Positions 24,304-32,604 of a DNA stretch of 64,000 nucleotides are shown here, in pieces (positions within the stretch are counted from its first letter, which is position 1; the number at the start of each line of letters is the position of its first letter). Made by a program: the position numbers and the translations under genes. Location: assembly GCA_015061805.1 (NCBI GenBank), contig SUVV01000004.1, positions 1 to 64,000 on the forward strand, read 5' to 3'. The notes beneath the pieces are model-generated. The model was given only the letters and a program-made list of their open reading frames with translations, ran no database searches and was not told where the DNA came from. This stretch comes from Lentisphaerota bacterium (lineage in GTDB: Bacteria > Verrucomicrobiota > Lentisphaeria > Victivallales > Victivallaceae).

Positions 24304-25260
24304 TCAACACTCTGATTTAACTTCCGACAAACCCATTTTTCCGGCAAGTGCCGAATCGACAATGGACTGCACAAAATAATAGACCAGTGCCGGCACCAAT
24401 GCCGCTCCGGTCGTAGCACCGATAATAGTCAAAATAGTGATCGTGATCGTGATGGTTTTGGAAACACCGGTAAAAAGCAGTGCCTTGCGTTCCGGTTTGC
24501 CGATCTTGAGCAACGCCGAACCGTACCAGACGATCAGCAGCAGAGCCAAATGCAGAACCAACGCTCCGGCACCTTCCTGAAGCAGTGCGGATACCGGGTG
24601 CTGCTTGAAGTGTTCACACGATGCCGAAAAGAATCCCCAAACCAGCATAATGACCGCAGTCGAAGACAAATAAGTGAAAAACGGCGGCAGTTTCCGCTTT
24701 GCCAACTTTCCGGCGGCAAAGCCGATAACCGAAGGCAGCAATACCAGCATCACCAACTGAACGAACATCTTGACCGGATTGGTATCGATATTCCCTTCGG
24801 AAGATATGCACAACGCCAGCATCAGCGGTATCGTCACCACACTCATCAGATTGTATCCCACTGTCATCAATATTGACAGCAGTGAATTGCCGTTGGCGGT
24901 TTCCGTCAGCACGATTCCGCTGGAAAGTGTCGGAGGCATCGCCGCCGCCACGATCAATCCGGTTGCCGGAAGCGCGGTCAGCCGGAAAATCCGGGAGACC
25001 CCCACCCCAAGCAATGGGCTGATAAACAATGCCATGACCGCCCCGCCCAGAAACAGCAGGATGAATTTCCGGTCGAACCGGGTTTTGCCGACATCCAGAT
25101 TCCAGCCGCAAACCAGAAATGTGATAACGATCATCAGATTGTTAGCAGTAAGATAATCACCGTAACGCAGGGACTTGAAGAAAATCCCCGGTTCTGGCCA
25201 GATAAAAGAGATCGCTATTGAAACAGCAATGCCGATCGGCAAAAAAAGTTTTCGGAACAT
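24304..25260 (-). CDS. Bile acid:sodium symporter-family (BASS) transporter
   Basis: 318 residues, about ten predicted helices. The AAAMPPTLSSGIVLTETANG segment (about 106-125) matches the first core crossover region of the SBF/BASS fold in the YfeH-like branch, and KTITITITI around residue 268 lies in the second repeat. Substrates in this branch are organic anions such as 2-oxoacids, but that is inference. It is first in a two-gene operon with the MFS transporter and has an excellent promoter. Together with the neighbouring 2-oxoacid dehydrogenase operon, uptake of an acid substrate is plausible. Confidence 0.75.
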   Translation of the reverse strand: MFRKLFLPIGIAVSIAISFIWPEPGIFFKSLRYGDYLTANNLMIVITFLVCGWNLDVGKTRFDRKFILLFLGGAVMALFISPLLGVGVSRIFRLTALPATGLIVAAAMPPTLSSGIVLTETANGNSLLSILMTVGYNLMSVVTIPLMLALCISSEGNIDTNPVKMFVQLVMLVLLPSVIGFAAGKLAKRKLPPFFTYLSSTAVIMLVWGFFSASCEHFKQHPVSALLQEGAGALVLHLALLLIVWYGSALLKIGKPERKALLFTGVSKTITITITILTIIGATTGAALVPALVYYFVQSIVDSALAGKMGLSEVKSEC

Positions 25261-25293
25261 TTCATCTCCTCGGGTATTTGTTGTAATCCTTAT

Positions 25294-25322
25294 AATATAC
25301 CGCTGAAATCAATCTTTGTCAA
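25294..25322 (-). promoter_or_regulatory. Promoter of the BASS/MFS transporter pair
   Basis: Minus strand TTGACA (25317-25322), 17 bases, TATATT (25294-25299). Confidence 0.75.
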
Positions 25323-25327
25323 TAGAT

Positions 25328-25356
25328 TTGTAAAACAGTTTATCCGGGATTATATT
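25328..25356 (+). promoter_or_regulatory. Promoter of the HD-domain gene
   Basis: TTGTAA (25328-25333), 17 bases, TATATT (25351-25356); ATG at 25381 with an AAGGAG leader. Confidence 0.7.
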
Positions 25357-25380
25357 ATCTGCCGGACAAGGAGTTTTTAT

Positions 25381-26046
25381 ATGGTTTTCCCCGAAATAAA
25401 ATTAAACTGCCCCGGAGATATCTCTTGTATTTGCGCAGAAGCAGAACAACGGCTCGCCGCAAGTGAAAGCAGCCACGATCTCGACCACACGGTACGGGTG
25501 CTTCACAACTGCGAATCACTGCTCAAAGAGTACCCGCAGGCAAACTGCGATGCCGTCCGCCTTGCCGCACTGCTTCACGATATCGCCCGCCCGGAGGAAG
25601 ATGCCGGACAAGGAAACTGCTGTCATGCCGAACTCGGTGCGGAATGCGCTGAAAAAATACTCCGGAACTCAGGAGTTGATGCTGATGTCACGGCAATTGC
25701 AGTCAATGCCATCAAACGCCACCGCTTCCGCAAAGGAGAAGCCCCGGACTCGATCGAAGCACAAATTCTGTATGATGCCGATAAACTGGACAGCCTGGGG
25801 GCGGTCGGTTTGGGAAGAGCATTCATGTTTGCCGGTCACTGCAACGCACGGCTTCACAACACCGAAGAAGAGGCTCTGCAAGCGCCCTCCTACTCCAAAG
25901 AGGATACCGCATACCGGGAATATCTGGTAAAACTCCGGTTCATTCCGGAAAAAATGTTCACTGAAAGCGGAAAAAAAATTGCAGTCCAAAGACTGCAATT
26001 TATGGAAGACTTCTTTTCAACTCTTGATCACGAGATCAACGGCTGA
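25381..26046 (+). CDS. HD-domain phosphohydrolase
   Basis: 221 residues. Metal-binding motifs are H in HDLDHTVRV (about 34-40), HD in LLHDIARPEE (65-66), H81 region in CCHAELG, and D near DADKLDSLGA (about 132). This is a small HD hydrolase like YedJ/YpgQ types, which act on nucleotides or other phosphate esters; the exact substrate is unknown. It is monocistronic. The final 25 codons contain the hairpin that terminates the converging aconitase/antiporter operon. Confidence 0.8.
   Translation: MVFPEIKLNCPGDISCICAEAEQRLAASESSHDLDHTVRVLHNCESLLKEYPQANCDAVRLAALLHDIARPEEDAGQGNCCHAELGAECAEKILRNSGVDADVTAIAVNAIKRHRFRKGEAPDSIEAQILYDADKLDSLGAVGLGRAFMFAGHCNARLHNTEEEALQAPSYSKEDTAYREYLVKLRFIPEKMFTESGKKIAVQRLQFMEDFFSTLDHEING
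25970..25999 (-). terminator. Terminator of the aconitase/antiporter operon, inside the HD gene
   Basis: Minus strand stem ATTGCAGTC / GACTGCAAT with a 4-base loop followed by eight T. It lies within the coding sequence of the opposite-strand HD gene, 60 bases after the antiporter stop. Confidence 0.75.
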
Positions 26047-26058
26047 CTGCAATTCAGT

Positions 26059-27024
26059 TCAAGCAACTCCGTTGAAAAACAGCCAGACAGTGTAAGCACA
26101 GTAAACGATCAGCAATATGCCGCCTTCAATCCGGGAAACCCGTTTGCCGGTAGCCATCATCACCCACAAGACCGGAACCAATGCCAGCATCACCCCCATA
26201 TCGATCATACTGACATTGGGCGCATGCAGATCGCTCACCATCGGGGCGATACCCATGATGACCAGAATATTGAAAATATTACTGCCAACCACGTTGCCGA
26301 CCGCAATATCCCGTTCGCCTTTGATGACGGCGACCACGCTGGTCGCAAGTTCCGGCAGACTGGTGCCGAGAGCGACGATGGTCAGACCGATCACCGCCTG
26401 GGAAACGCCCATCGCCCGGGCAAAAAAGACCGCACTTGAAACAAAACTGCGGGCACCGATGACCAATCCGGCAAGACCGCCGACGACAAAGATGAGAGCG
26501 AGCCACACTTTGCAATCGCTTCCACATTCTTCTTCAGCGGCGGCGCTCAACTCCCCGCCGCCGGATTTCTTGTCCTGATAGAAACTCCAACCGAGGTAGA
26601 CCAGCAAAATCGCAAACATCACCGCACCCTGCCAGAAGTTGATACCTCTGCCGTCACAGAAGTAGAAAATGGCAAACAGGATCGATGCTCCGAGAAGCAG
26701 CGGCATATCCAATTTGAAAAGTTTGGTGTTGGTGACAATCGGCTGCAATGCCGCACACAAACCGAGGATAAGAGCAATATTGCAGATATTGCTGCCGATG
26801 ACATTGCCGACCGCAATGTCGCCGGAATTATTCAGCGCCGCCTGAATACTTACGACCAGTTCCGGCGCGCTGGTGCCGAACGCCACCAGTGTCAAGCCGA
26901 TCAACAGCGGAGAAACTCCGAGTTTACGGGCAATGGCAACGCCGCCCCGGATAAGATATTCAGCGCCGAAATAGAGCAGTGCAACGCCGAGAGCGCAAAG
27001 ACCGATATTTTTCAAAAGTTCCAT
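26059..27024 (-). CDS. Calcium/sodium antiporter (CaCA family, YrbG-like)
   Basis: About 321 residues with ten to eleven predicted helices. The two alpha repeats that form the ion path are complete: GTSAPELVVS (about 50-59, with N in the GNVIGSNICN stretch) and GTSLPELATS (about 210-219, with GNVVGSNIFN). This is the bacterial Ca2+(or Na+)/H+ type antiporter. The start is either ATG 27024 or GTG 27036, the latter overlapping the aconitase stop by four bases; I prefer the ATG. It is co-transcribed after aconitase with no clear metabolic link. Confidence 0.88.
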   Translation of the reverse strand: MELLKNIGLCALGVALLYFGAEYLIRGGVAIARKLGVSPLLIGLTLVAFGTSAPELVVSIQAALNNSGDIAVGNVIGSNICNIALILGLCAALQPIVTNTKLFKLDMPLLLGASILFAIFYFCDGRGINFWQGAVMFAILLVYLGWSFYQDKKSGGGELSAAAEEECGSDCKVWLALIFVVGGLAGLVIGARSFVSSAVFFARAMGVSQAVIGLTIVALGTSLPELATSVVAVIKGERDIAVGNVVGSNIFNILVIMGIAPMVSDLHAPNVSMIDMGVMLALVPVLWVMMATGKRVSRIEGGILLIVYCAYTVWLFFNGVA

Positions 27025-27032
27025 CGCAAATC

Positions 27033-28973
27033 TCACTTGCAGTTAAGTCTGCCGCCGGCGAGAACCAATTCGATATCGCGCGCAGACAGCGGATGGGTGA
27101 ATTTGACCTCAAACTTGCTTCCGTCACTCTTGCAGACAGTTCCGACAACCGGTTTGCCGACGGCAAGCTGCCGGCGGATGCCGTTGAAAATCAAACTGTC
27201 TTTTTCATCGATGCGTTCATAATCCGCCGGATCATTGAAAATCAGCGGCAAAATGCCGAAGTTGATCAAATTGGCACGGTGGATACGTTCGATCGCCAAT
27301 GCCGCAACCACTTTCACGCCCAGATACATCGGGCAGATGGCGGCGTGTTCCCGGCTGGAACCCTGACCGTAACTGTCACGGCCGATGATGACACCGGCTT
27401 TACCGGCATCGCGGACGGCGGCGGCGCGTTCAGCGAAACCGGGCTTGCCGGCTTCATTGAAACATTCAAAAACGACCTTGCTGTAAGCCGGGATATTACT
27501 GCGGAGTTTGAGATGGACACCGGCAGGCATGATGTGGTCGGTGGTGATTTTGTCGCCGACTTTGATCACGACTTCGCCGTTGATATCTCCGGGCAGCGGC
27601 TGATTCACCGGGAATTCGCCGATGGTCGGCTTGCGGACGATTCCTTTTCCCGGAACCGGCATCTGGAAATGCTTGTCATCAGCAAGGTAGAATTCCGGTT
27701 CTTCAATAACCGGAAATTTCACGTCGAGATCGCGGGGATCGGTAAAGACCCCGGTCAACGCGGCGGCGACTGCAGTTTCGGGGCTGACCAGATAGGACTG
27801 GTCGCCTTTGGTTCCGGAACGTCCGGCAAAGTTGCGGTTGAAAGTACGAACCGTAATAGTATCATCCGCCGGACTCTGTCCCTGACCGATACAGGGACCG
27901 CAACCGACTTCCAGAATACGCGCTCCGGCGGCGACCAGATCACCGAGCAATCCTTCGCGGCAGAGCATCTCCAGCACCGGACGGCTGCCGGGAGCGATTC
28001 CGAGCGTGACATCGGGATGAACCATTCTGCCTTTGAGCGCTTTGGCTACCAGCGCCAGGTCGCGGTATCCGCCGTTGGTACAACTGCCGACCAGCACCTG
28101 ACCGACTTTTTTACCGGCAAGTTCCCGGATGGAACGGATCTGATCCGGACTGGAAGGACAGGCGGCAAGCGGTTCAAGAGTATTGAGATCGATTTCGATC
28201 ACTTCATCATATTCGGCGTCATCATCGGGCTGCTGGAAACTGAAATCAGCTTCTCTGCCCTGACGGCGCAAAAATTCCCGGGTGCGCCCGTCTGACGGGA
28301 ACAAACTGGTGGTGACACCGAGTTCAGCGCCCATGTTGGTGATCGTCGCACGTTGCGGGACACTCAAATCGGCAACACCGTCACCGAAATATTCCACAAT
28401 GGAACCGACATTACCTTTGGTGGTCATGATGGAGAGAAGTTTCAGAATGACATCTTTTGCCGCCACCCAGGGACGGAGTTTGCCGGTAAGTTTGACTCCG
28501 ACGACTTTCGGATAGGGAATGTTGAAAGACTGACCGGACATCGCCAGCGCCACATCCAATCCGCCGGCTCCGATGGCGATCATACCGATACCGCCGCCGG
28601 TGGGAGTGTGGGAATCAGAACCGATCAACGTTCTGCCCGGTTTACCGAAACGTTCCAGATGAAGCTGGTGACAGATACCGTTTCCGGGAGGGGAGAAGAC
28701 CACCCCTTTTTCGGCGGCGACCGTCTGAAGATAGAGATGGTCATTGCGGTTTTCCGGTCCGTTCTGCATCATATTGTGGTCGACGTATGAAACGGACAAT
28801 TCGGTCATAACGCCGGGAGTTTTCATTGCTTCGAGTTCAAGATACGCCATCGTCCCGGTGGCATCCTGAGTCAAGGTCTGATCGATCCGGATCGCAACCT
28901 GTTCGCCGGGAACAGGATTACCTCCGGTCATATGTGCTTCGATTATCTTCTGTGCAAGTGTACCATGTGCCAT
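27033..28973 (-). CDS. Aconitate hydratase
   Basis: 646 residues, the shorter aconitase type found in anaerobes, with domains 1-3 (about 1-420) and the swivel domain (about 470-640). The [4Fe-4S] ligands are C in GSCTNGG (about 302) and two in GCGPCIG (about 362 and 365). GRDSYGQGSSREHA (around 535-548) is the substrate-binding stretch of the swivel domain. It isomerises citrate and isocitrate. The ATG at 28973 has AGAGG at the right distance; a TTG two codons earlier is less likely. Its promoter lies in the end of the upstream methyltransferase gene. gltA is elsewhere in the window (57094). Confidence 0.93.
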   Translation of the reverse strand: MAHGTLAQKIIEAHMTGGNPVPGEQVAIRIDQTLTQDATGTMAYLELEAMKTPGVMTELSVSYVDHNMMQNGPENRNDHLYLQTVAAEKGVVFSPPGNGICHQLHLERFGKPGRTLIGSDSHTPTGGGIGMIAIGAGGLDVALAMSGQSFNIPYPKVVGVKLTGKLRPWVAAKDVILKLLSIMTTKGNVGSIVEYFGDGVADLSVPQRATITNMGAELGVTTSLFPSDGRTREFLRRQGREADFSFQQPDDDAEYDEVIEIDLNTLEPLAACPSSPDQIRSIRELAGKKVGQVLVGSCTNGGYRDLALVAKALKGRMVHPDVTLGIAPGSRPVLEMLCREGLLGDLVAAGARILEVGCGPCIGQGQSPADDTITVRTFNRNFAGRSGTKGDQSYLVSPETAVAAALTGVFTDPRDLDVKFPVIEEPEFYLADDKHFQMPVPGKGIVRKPTIGEFPVNQPLPGDINGEVVIKVGDKITTDHIMPAGVHLKLRSNIPAYSKVVFECFNEAGKPGFAERAAAVRDAGKAGVIIGRDSYGQGSSREHAAICPMYLGVKVVAALAIERIHRANLINFGILPLIFNDPADYERIDEKDSLIFNGIRRQLAVGKPVVGTVCKSDGSKFEVKFTHPLSARDIELVLAGGRLNCK

Positions 28974-29013
28974 AATCAACCTCTCTTTGAATATATTAAA
29001 ATAACTTTTTCAT

Positions 29014-29042
29014 AATATAACACCGTTTCACTCTTTTATCAA
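29014..29042 (-). promoter_or_regulatory. Promoter of the aconitase operon
   Basis: Minus strand TTGATA (29037-29042), 17 bases, TATATT (29014-29019). The -35 box lies over the last codons of the methyltransferase gene. Confidence 0.7.
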
Positions 29043-30215
29043 CGTAACCAACGCTTCAAAATGGGCAGTCGCGGGGAACATATCCAGAATTCCCGCATTT
29101 TCCAACTGCCAGTGATGTTCCCGGAATATCCGCAGGTCACGCTGAAGTGTGTCTGCGGCGCAGGAAATATAGATGATCTTTCCCGGTCCGGCGGCGATGA
29201 TATTTTCGATCGTCTGCCGGGAAAGTCCGGCGCGGGGCGGGTCAACCAGCAGACAGCAGTTACGGTCAATTCCGGCTGCAGAAATCAATTTTCCGGCATC
29301 TCCGGCAAAGAACCGGCACCGACTGTCAACGCCGTGATGAGCGGCATTCCATTTTGCCGCCTTGACTGCGGCACTGCTCAACTCCACGCCGGAACAGCGC
29401 AGTTTCGGAATTTTCAATGCGGCGGCGACAGAAAACACTCCGACACCGCAATACAATTCTGCCAATTTTTCAAATCCGGATTCTTCGATTTCAGCGACCG
29501 CCCGGCGAACCAATTCTGCCGCCACCGCCGGATTGGTCTGAAAAAATCCATCCGGTGCGACTTTCAATTTTCCTACCCCCGGAATGTGTTCAGTCAACCA
29601 ATTGCTCTTTTCCGGCGCCCGACGACCGGGAAATGCGATCACTCCGTCAGCATCCGTACACCGGAGAGTGACCGAATCACTGTCGGCAGGAAGTTTCAAA
29701 TCTTTCAACGCCTCATTTATCCGGGCGCAAGCCAAACCGCAGGAAGTGATCGGAATCAGCGATTCATTATCCCGCCCCACCATGGAAAAAGTACCGTTTG
29801 CACAGTGCAATGTGAGTTTATTGCGGTATCCATAACGTTCCGGAGCGCCGAATGGCGGTACTGTTTTACCTGCGCCATCAAATCCGCAACGCTGTAAAAA
29901 ATCGGCAAACTGCCGCTGTTTCCAGAATAATTCCGTTGAATAATCACAATGACTGTAAGCGCATCCGGGACATGCCGGAAATACCGGACAATCCGGCACT
30001 ATCCGTTCCGGAGCCGGAGTTATGATCCGGACAACTTCGCCGCGGGAAAAACTTTTTTTATCCTGAATGATTCTGATTTCGGCATCTTCACCGGGCAGCA
30101 ATCCGGGAACAAAACACACCTTGCCGGAATCCAGATGTCCGACCGCCTCTCCGCCGTAAGCCAGAGATTCAACGTGCAAAAAACAATTATTCACCGGTAC
30201 GGGTTCCCGGAGCAT
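29028..30215 (-). CDS. 23S rRNA/tRNA m5U-type methyltransferase (TrmA/RlmD family)
   Basis: 395 residues. A TRAM RNA-binding domain (about 8-60, VESLAYGGEAVGHLDSG), a four-Cys Fe-S motif (CPVFPACPGCAYSHC, about 75-89), then the SAM-binding core (ELYCGVGVFS, LLVDPPRAG) and the catalytic Cys in YISCAADTLQRDL. It transfers a methyl group to C5 of a uridine in rRNA or tRNA; the exact site cannot be told. The ATG at 30215 overlaps the upstream gene by 29 bases; a GTG at 30194 is the alternative. The family name for the group is RumA-like. Confidence 0.85.
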   Translation of the reverse strand: MLREPVPVNNCFLHVESLAYGGEAVGHLDSGKVCFVPGLLPGEDAEIRIIQDKKSFSRGEVVRIITPAPERIVPDCPVFPACPGCAYSHCDYSTELFWKQRQFADFLQRCGFDGAGKTVPPFGAPERYGYRNKLTLHCANGTFSMVGRDNESLIPITSCGLACARINEALKDLKLPADSDSVTLRCTDADGVIAFPGRRAPEKSNWLTEHIPGVGKLKVAPDGFFQTNPAVAAELVRRAVAEIEESGFEKLAELYCGVGVFSVAAALKIPKLRCSGVELSSAAVKAAKWNAAHHGVDSRCRFFAGDAGKLISAAGIDRNCCLLVDPPRAGLSRQTIENIIAAGPGKIIYISCAADTLQRDLRIFREHHWQLENAGILDMFPATAHFEALVTLIKE

Positions 30216-31173
30216 CCGCCATAACTCCCTTGCCGAGATCGACAGTTCCGCTGTAGCGGGCGGGACGTTTGCTCCTGACGGATTCATCAAGTATCTGACT
30301 CACACTTATTCTGCCTATCCGGTCGGGCAGTACGAAGTCAATACCGGGACGGGCTGGAACTCCGCCCATACGTTTGACATAGCCGTTTTTATCGCTCCGG
30401 ATCAACGCCGGAACGGTTTCGGAAACCCGCCAGTAGGAACTCTCCAGAGTTTCCCCCTCGTAGTTGAATGCGAGATAGTGGAATATACGGGAGGTCACCG
30501 GCAGAAGCAAATGCAGACGGCTGAGCATATCGACCTCGGCCTGGAATTTTTCATAACCGACCACATGACCGACGCGGCACACGCCGTAGATGTTCTTTTC
30601 ACCCTCAACGACCAGATAATAGCCGATGTTTTTCTTTTCGGTCAAAGTCCGGAGCGAATAAGTTCGCTCCTCGCGGTCAGTTTTCTTTTTTTTCTCTTCG
30701 AGATCAGGCACGCCGACAGAACGCGACCACACCGTGTTGCCCTTGGAGATCTCAATTTCAACATCCTTGCTGCGGAACTCACTCTTGAGCAGGTTGTGAG
30801 AAACGTAAGCATGAATCCGGTAGCGCCCGGTTTTGGACAAATTATAGTGCTTATCAAGGCGGAAGATCATACGACGTACTTCGCCCGGAGCCAGCATCAA
30901 ACCGGTCATGGATATTTCGGAATCCCGGCGGGCATAGACCGGACGGTTCCGGGAATCCCTCACATCGAACAGCAGAAATCCCTGAAGCGCCGGGTCGCCG
31001 CCGAACAGCAGCGGCCGTCCGGAATCATTGCGAAGCGTGACGCAGGCATAAATGTGTTCAAAAAGCATATAAACATCGCGGTTGAACGACAAATTTATCG
31101 CGACCCGGGCATGCAGCAAGATCCCGCTGAATAAAACCAGCATAAACAGCCCGCATTTAATATGAGTTTTCAT
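30187..31173 (-). CDS. Secreted protein of unknown function
   Basis: 328 residues from the ATG at 31173 (AGAGGA Shine-Dalgarno). A signal peptide is clear: MKTHIKCGLFMLVLFSGILLHA, with cleavage near residue 23-24. The mature part starts with an immunoglobulin-like beta segment (about 25-130, with VYMLFEHIYACVTLRND and GRYRIHAYVSH). A basic stretch, EEKKKKTDREERT, lies near residue 165. I do not recognise a family; it resembles exported beta-sandwich proteins that occur as singletons in Lentisphaerae. Its end overlaps the methyltransferase start. Confidence 0.6.
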   Translation of the reverse strand: MKTHIKCGLFMLVLFSGILLHARVAINLSFNRDVYMLFEHIYACVTLRNDSGRPLLFGGDPALQGFLLFDVRDSRNRPVYARRDSEISMTGLMLAPGEVRRMIFRLDKHYNLSKTGRYRIHAYVSHNLLKSEFRSKDVEIEISKGNTVWSRSVGVPDLEEKKKKTDREERTYSLRTLTEKKNIGYYLVVEGEKNIYGVCRVGHVVGYEKFQAEVDMLSRLHLLLPVTSRIFHYLAFNYEGETLESSYWRVSETVPALIRSDKNGYVKRMGGVPARPGIDFVLPDRIGRISVSQILDESVRSKRPARYSGTVDLGKGVMADAPGTRTGE

Positions 31174-31276
31174 AATTCCTCTGCGCTCCTCAAAGTTGTC
31201 CGGTAAACTGCAGTTCCGCCGGAAACAGTGTTTCAACCATACTTTCCCGGCAACTGCCGCAATTAAAATCACCCGG

Positions 31277-32083
31277 TCAATGACCGATACCAAGCCGGAT
31301 AGCAAGACGTTCCGGCAAACCGGCATCCAGAACCTTCTGCTTGGCAGCGGCAATATCATAAGGCACCATCATCCGGGTCACCGTCAGTTCATCACTGTCG
31401 TATATTGCGAAACTGGCACGCGGGTCACCGTTGCGGGGCTGACCGATACTGCCGATATTGAAAAGATAATTGTGCATTGTTTTCATCTGCACCGTAACCG
31501 AATCGATAACGGAAAAATCAACATCCATATCTTCATCAAATATGCCGCCCCCCCATTCCGGGATCAGCTCGACCGTCGAACGGTCAGGCAGCCGGACAAA
31601 GGCAACCGGAACATGTGAATGACCGCAGAAACTCAGCAACGTTTTTTGTTCCATAAAATGACTTACGCAGTCATCCGCCTTGAAAATGTATCCCCAGCGC
31701 TCCGGAGTGTCCAACGTAGCATGCACAATGGTCAACTTGATTTTCAAAATCTGCTTGGAGTATTCCAACGAGTTCAGCCATTCCCGGTCGGAATCGCTCA
31801 ACTGATCGTGAGTCCACTGGATAGCTAAATGAGCATGGGGATTGAAGCCTGCCCTGTTATCCGGATCATAGTTGATTGCATAATCATCGTGATTTCCGCG
31901 GACGGCGGCGACCACATCCAAACTGCGGGCAAGTTCAATACAGCGAACCGGGTCAGCATTGTAGCCGACAATATCTCCGAGGAGAATAAATTTGTCAACA
32001 TTCATTGATGAACAAACCCCAAGCACCGCCTCAAAGGCCTCAAGGTTACCGTGAATGTCACTTAAAACCGCATACTTTGGCAT
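31277..32083 (-). CDS. Metallophosphoesterase (YfcE/serine-threonine phosphatase-like)
   Basis: 268 residues from ATG 32083. Calcineurin-like motifs are in order: SDIHGN (8-13), GDIVGY (about 37), GNHD (about 65), and GHSHVP (about 155). The family cleaves phosphodiesters or phosphomonoesters with two metal ions. It is soluble and without a signal peptide. A later segment ending IGSIGQPRNGDPRASFAI is the typical last part of the fold. It may precede the secreted-protein gene in one transcript, with about 100 bases between them and no promoter or terminator that I can see. Confidence 0.85.
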   Translation of the reverse strand: MPKYAVLSDIHGNLEAFEAVLGVCSSMNVDKFILLGDIVGYNADPVRCIELARSLDVVAAVRGNHDDYAINYDPDNRAGFNPHAHLAIQWTHDQLSDSDREWLNSLEYSKQILKIKLTIVHATLDTPERWGYIFKADDCVSHFMEQKTLLSFCGHSHVPVAFVRLPDRSTVELIPEWGGGIFDEDMDVDFSVIDSVTVQMKTMHNYLFNIGSIGQPRNGDPRASFAIYDSDELTVTRMMVPYDIAAAKQKVLDAGLPERLAIRLGIGH

Positions 32084-32165
32084 CGTAAATAAACTCCAAA
32101 TCTGTTTGAACAGCACTTATTCAATCCGTCGGAAATTGCACCGCAAAGTGCAAATTTCCGCTCAA

Positions 32166-32537
32166 AGCGAACGCAACAGACGCTGTAAGCCGGATTCCGT
32201 ACCACCTTGCGGCGGCGGCAATCATCTGTCTGATGCGACCAGAACCCGGGACTTGTAACGTCGCGAGCAACGGCTCGTCCCCTATTTGGTCTTGCTGCGG
32301 GAGGAGTTTACCATGCGGCGGAACTCTCATTACCGCCCGGTGGGCTCTTACCCCACCCTTTCACCCTTACCGGAGGAAATCCCCGGCGGTCTGCTCTCTG
32401 TTGCACTGGTCTTACTGCAGAATATCGTCTGCAGCACCCCTCTTTTCAAAGGGGCTCCCTGCTCTGTGCAGTCCGGACTTTCCTCAACGCGGAAGAAATT
32501 TTTCCGCGCCGCGATTGCCCGCGCCTGTCACGTTCAA
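32166..32537 (-). ncRNA. rnpB: RNase P RNA, bacterial class A
   Basis: On the minus strand the conserved GAGGAAAGTCCGGAC core follows the 5' stem, and the 3' part has the AGACCAGAA-like region, ACAGA-type strand and GGTACGGAATCCGGCTTA. The ends pair as P1: GAACGTGACAG with CTGTTGCGTTC, allowing G-U pairs, which fixes the ends near 32537 and 32166. It is the catalytic RNA that matures tRNA 5' ends. A promoter (TTGCAT-N17-TATATT) places the 5' end exactly there. Length about 370, normal for type A. Confidence 0.95.
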
Positions 32538-32542
32538 ATTAT

Positions 32543-32571
32543 AATATAACTACCCGGAAGCGATTATGCAA
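32543..32571 (-). promoter_or_regulatory. rnpB promoter
   Basis: Minus strand TTGCAT (32566-32571), 17 bases, TATATT (32543-32548); start expected at about 32536. Confidence 0.75.
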
Positions 32572-32604
32572 GAAAAATCAGAGATTTTTTTCGATTATTC
32601 CGGA

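Noticed and set aside
26979-28295. Plus-strand frame of 438 codons
   Set aside because: Entirely antisense to aconitase and the antiporter start; no motifs.
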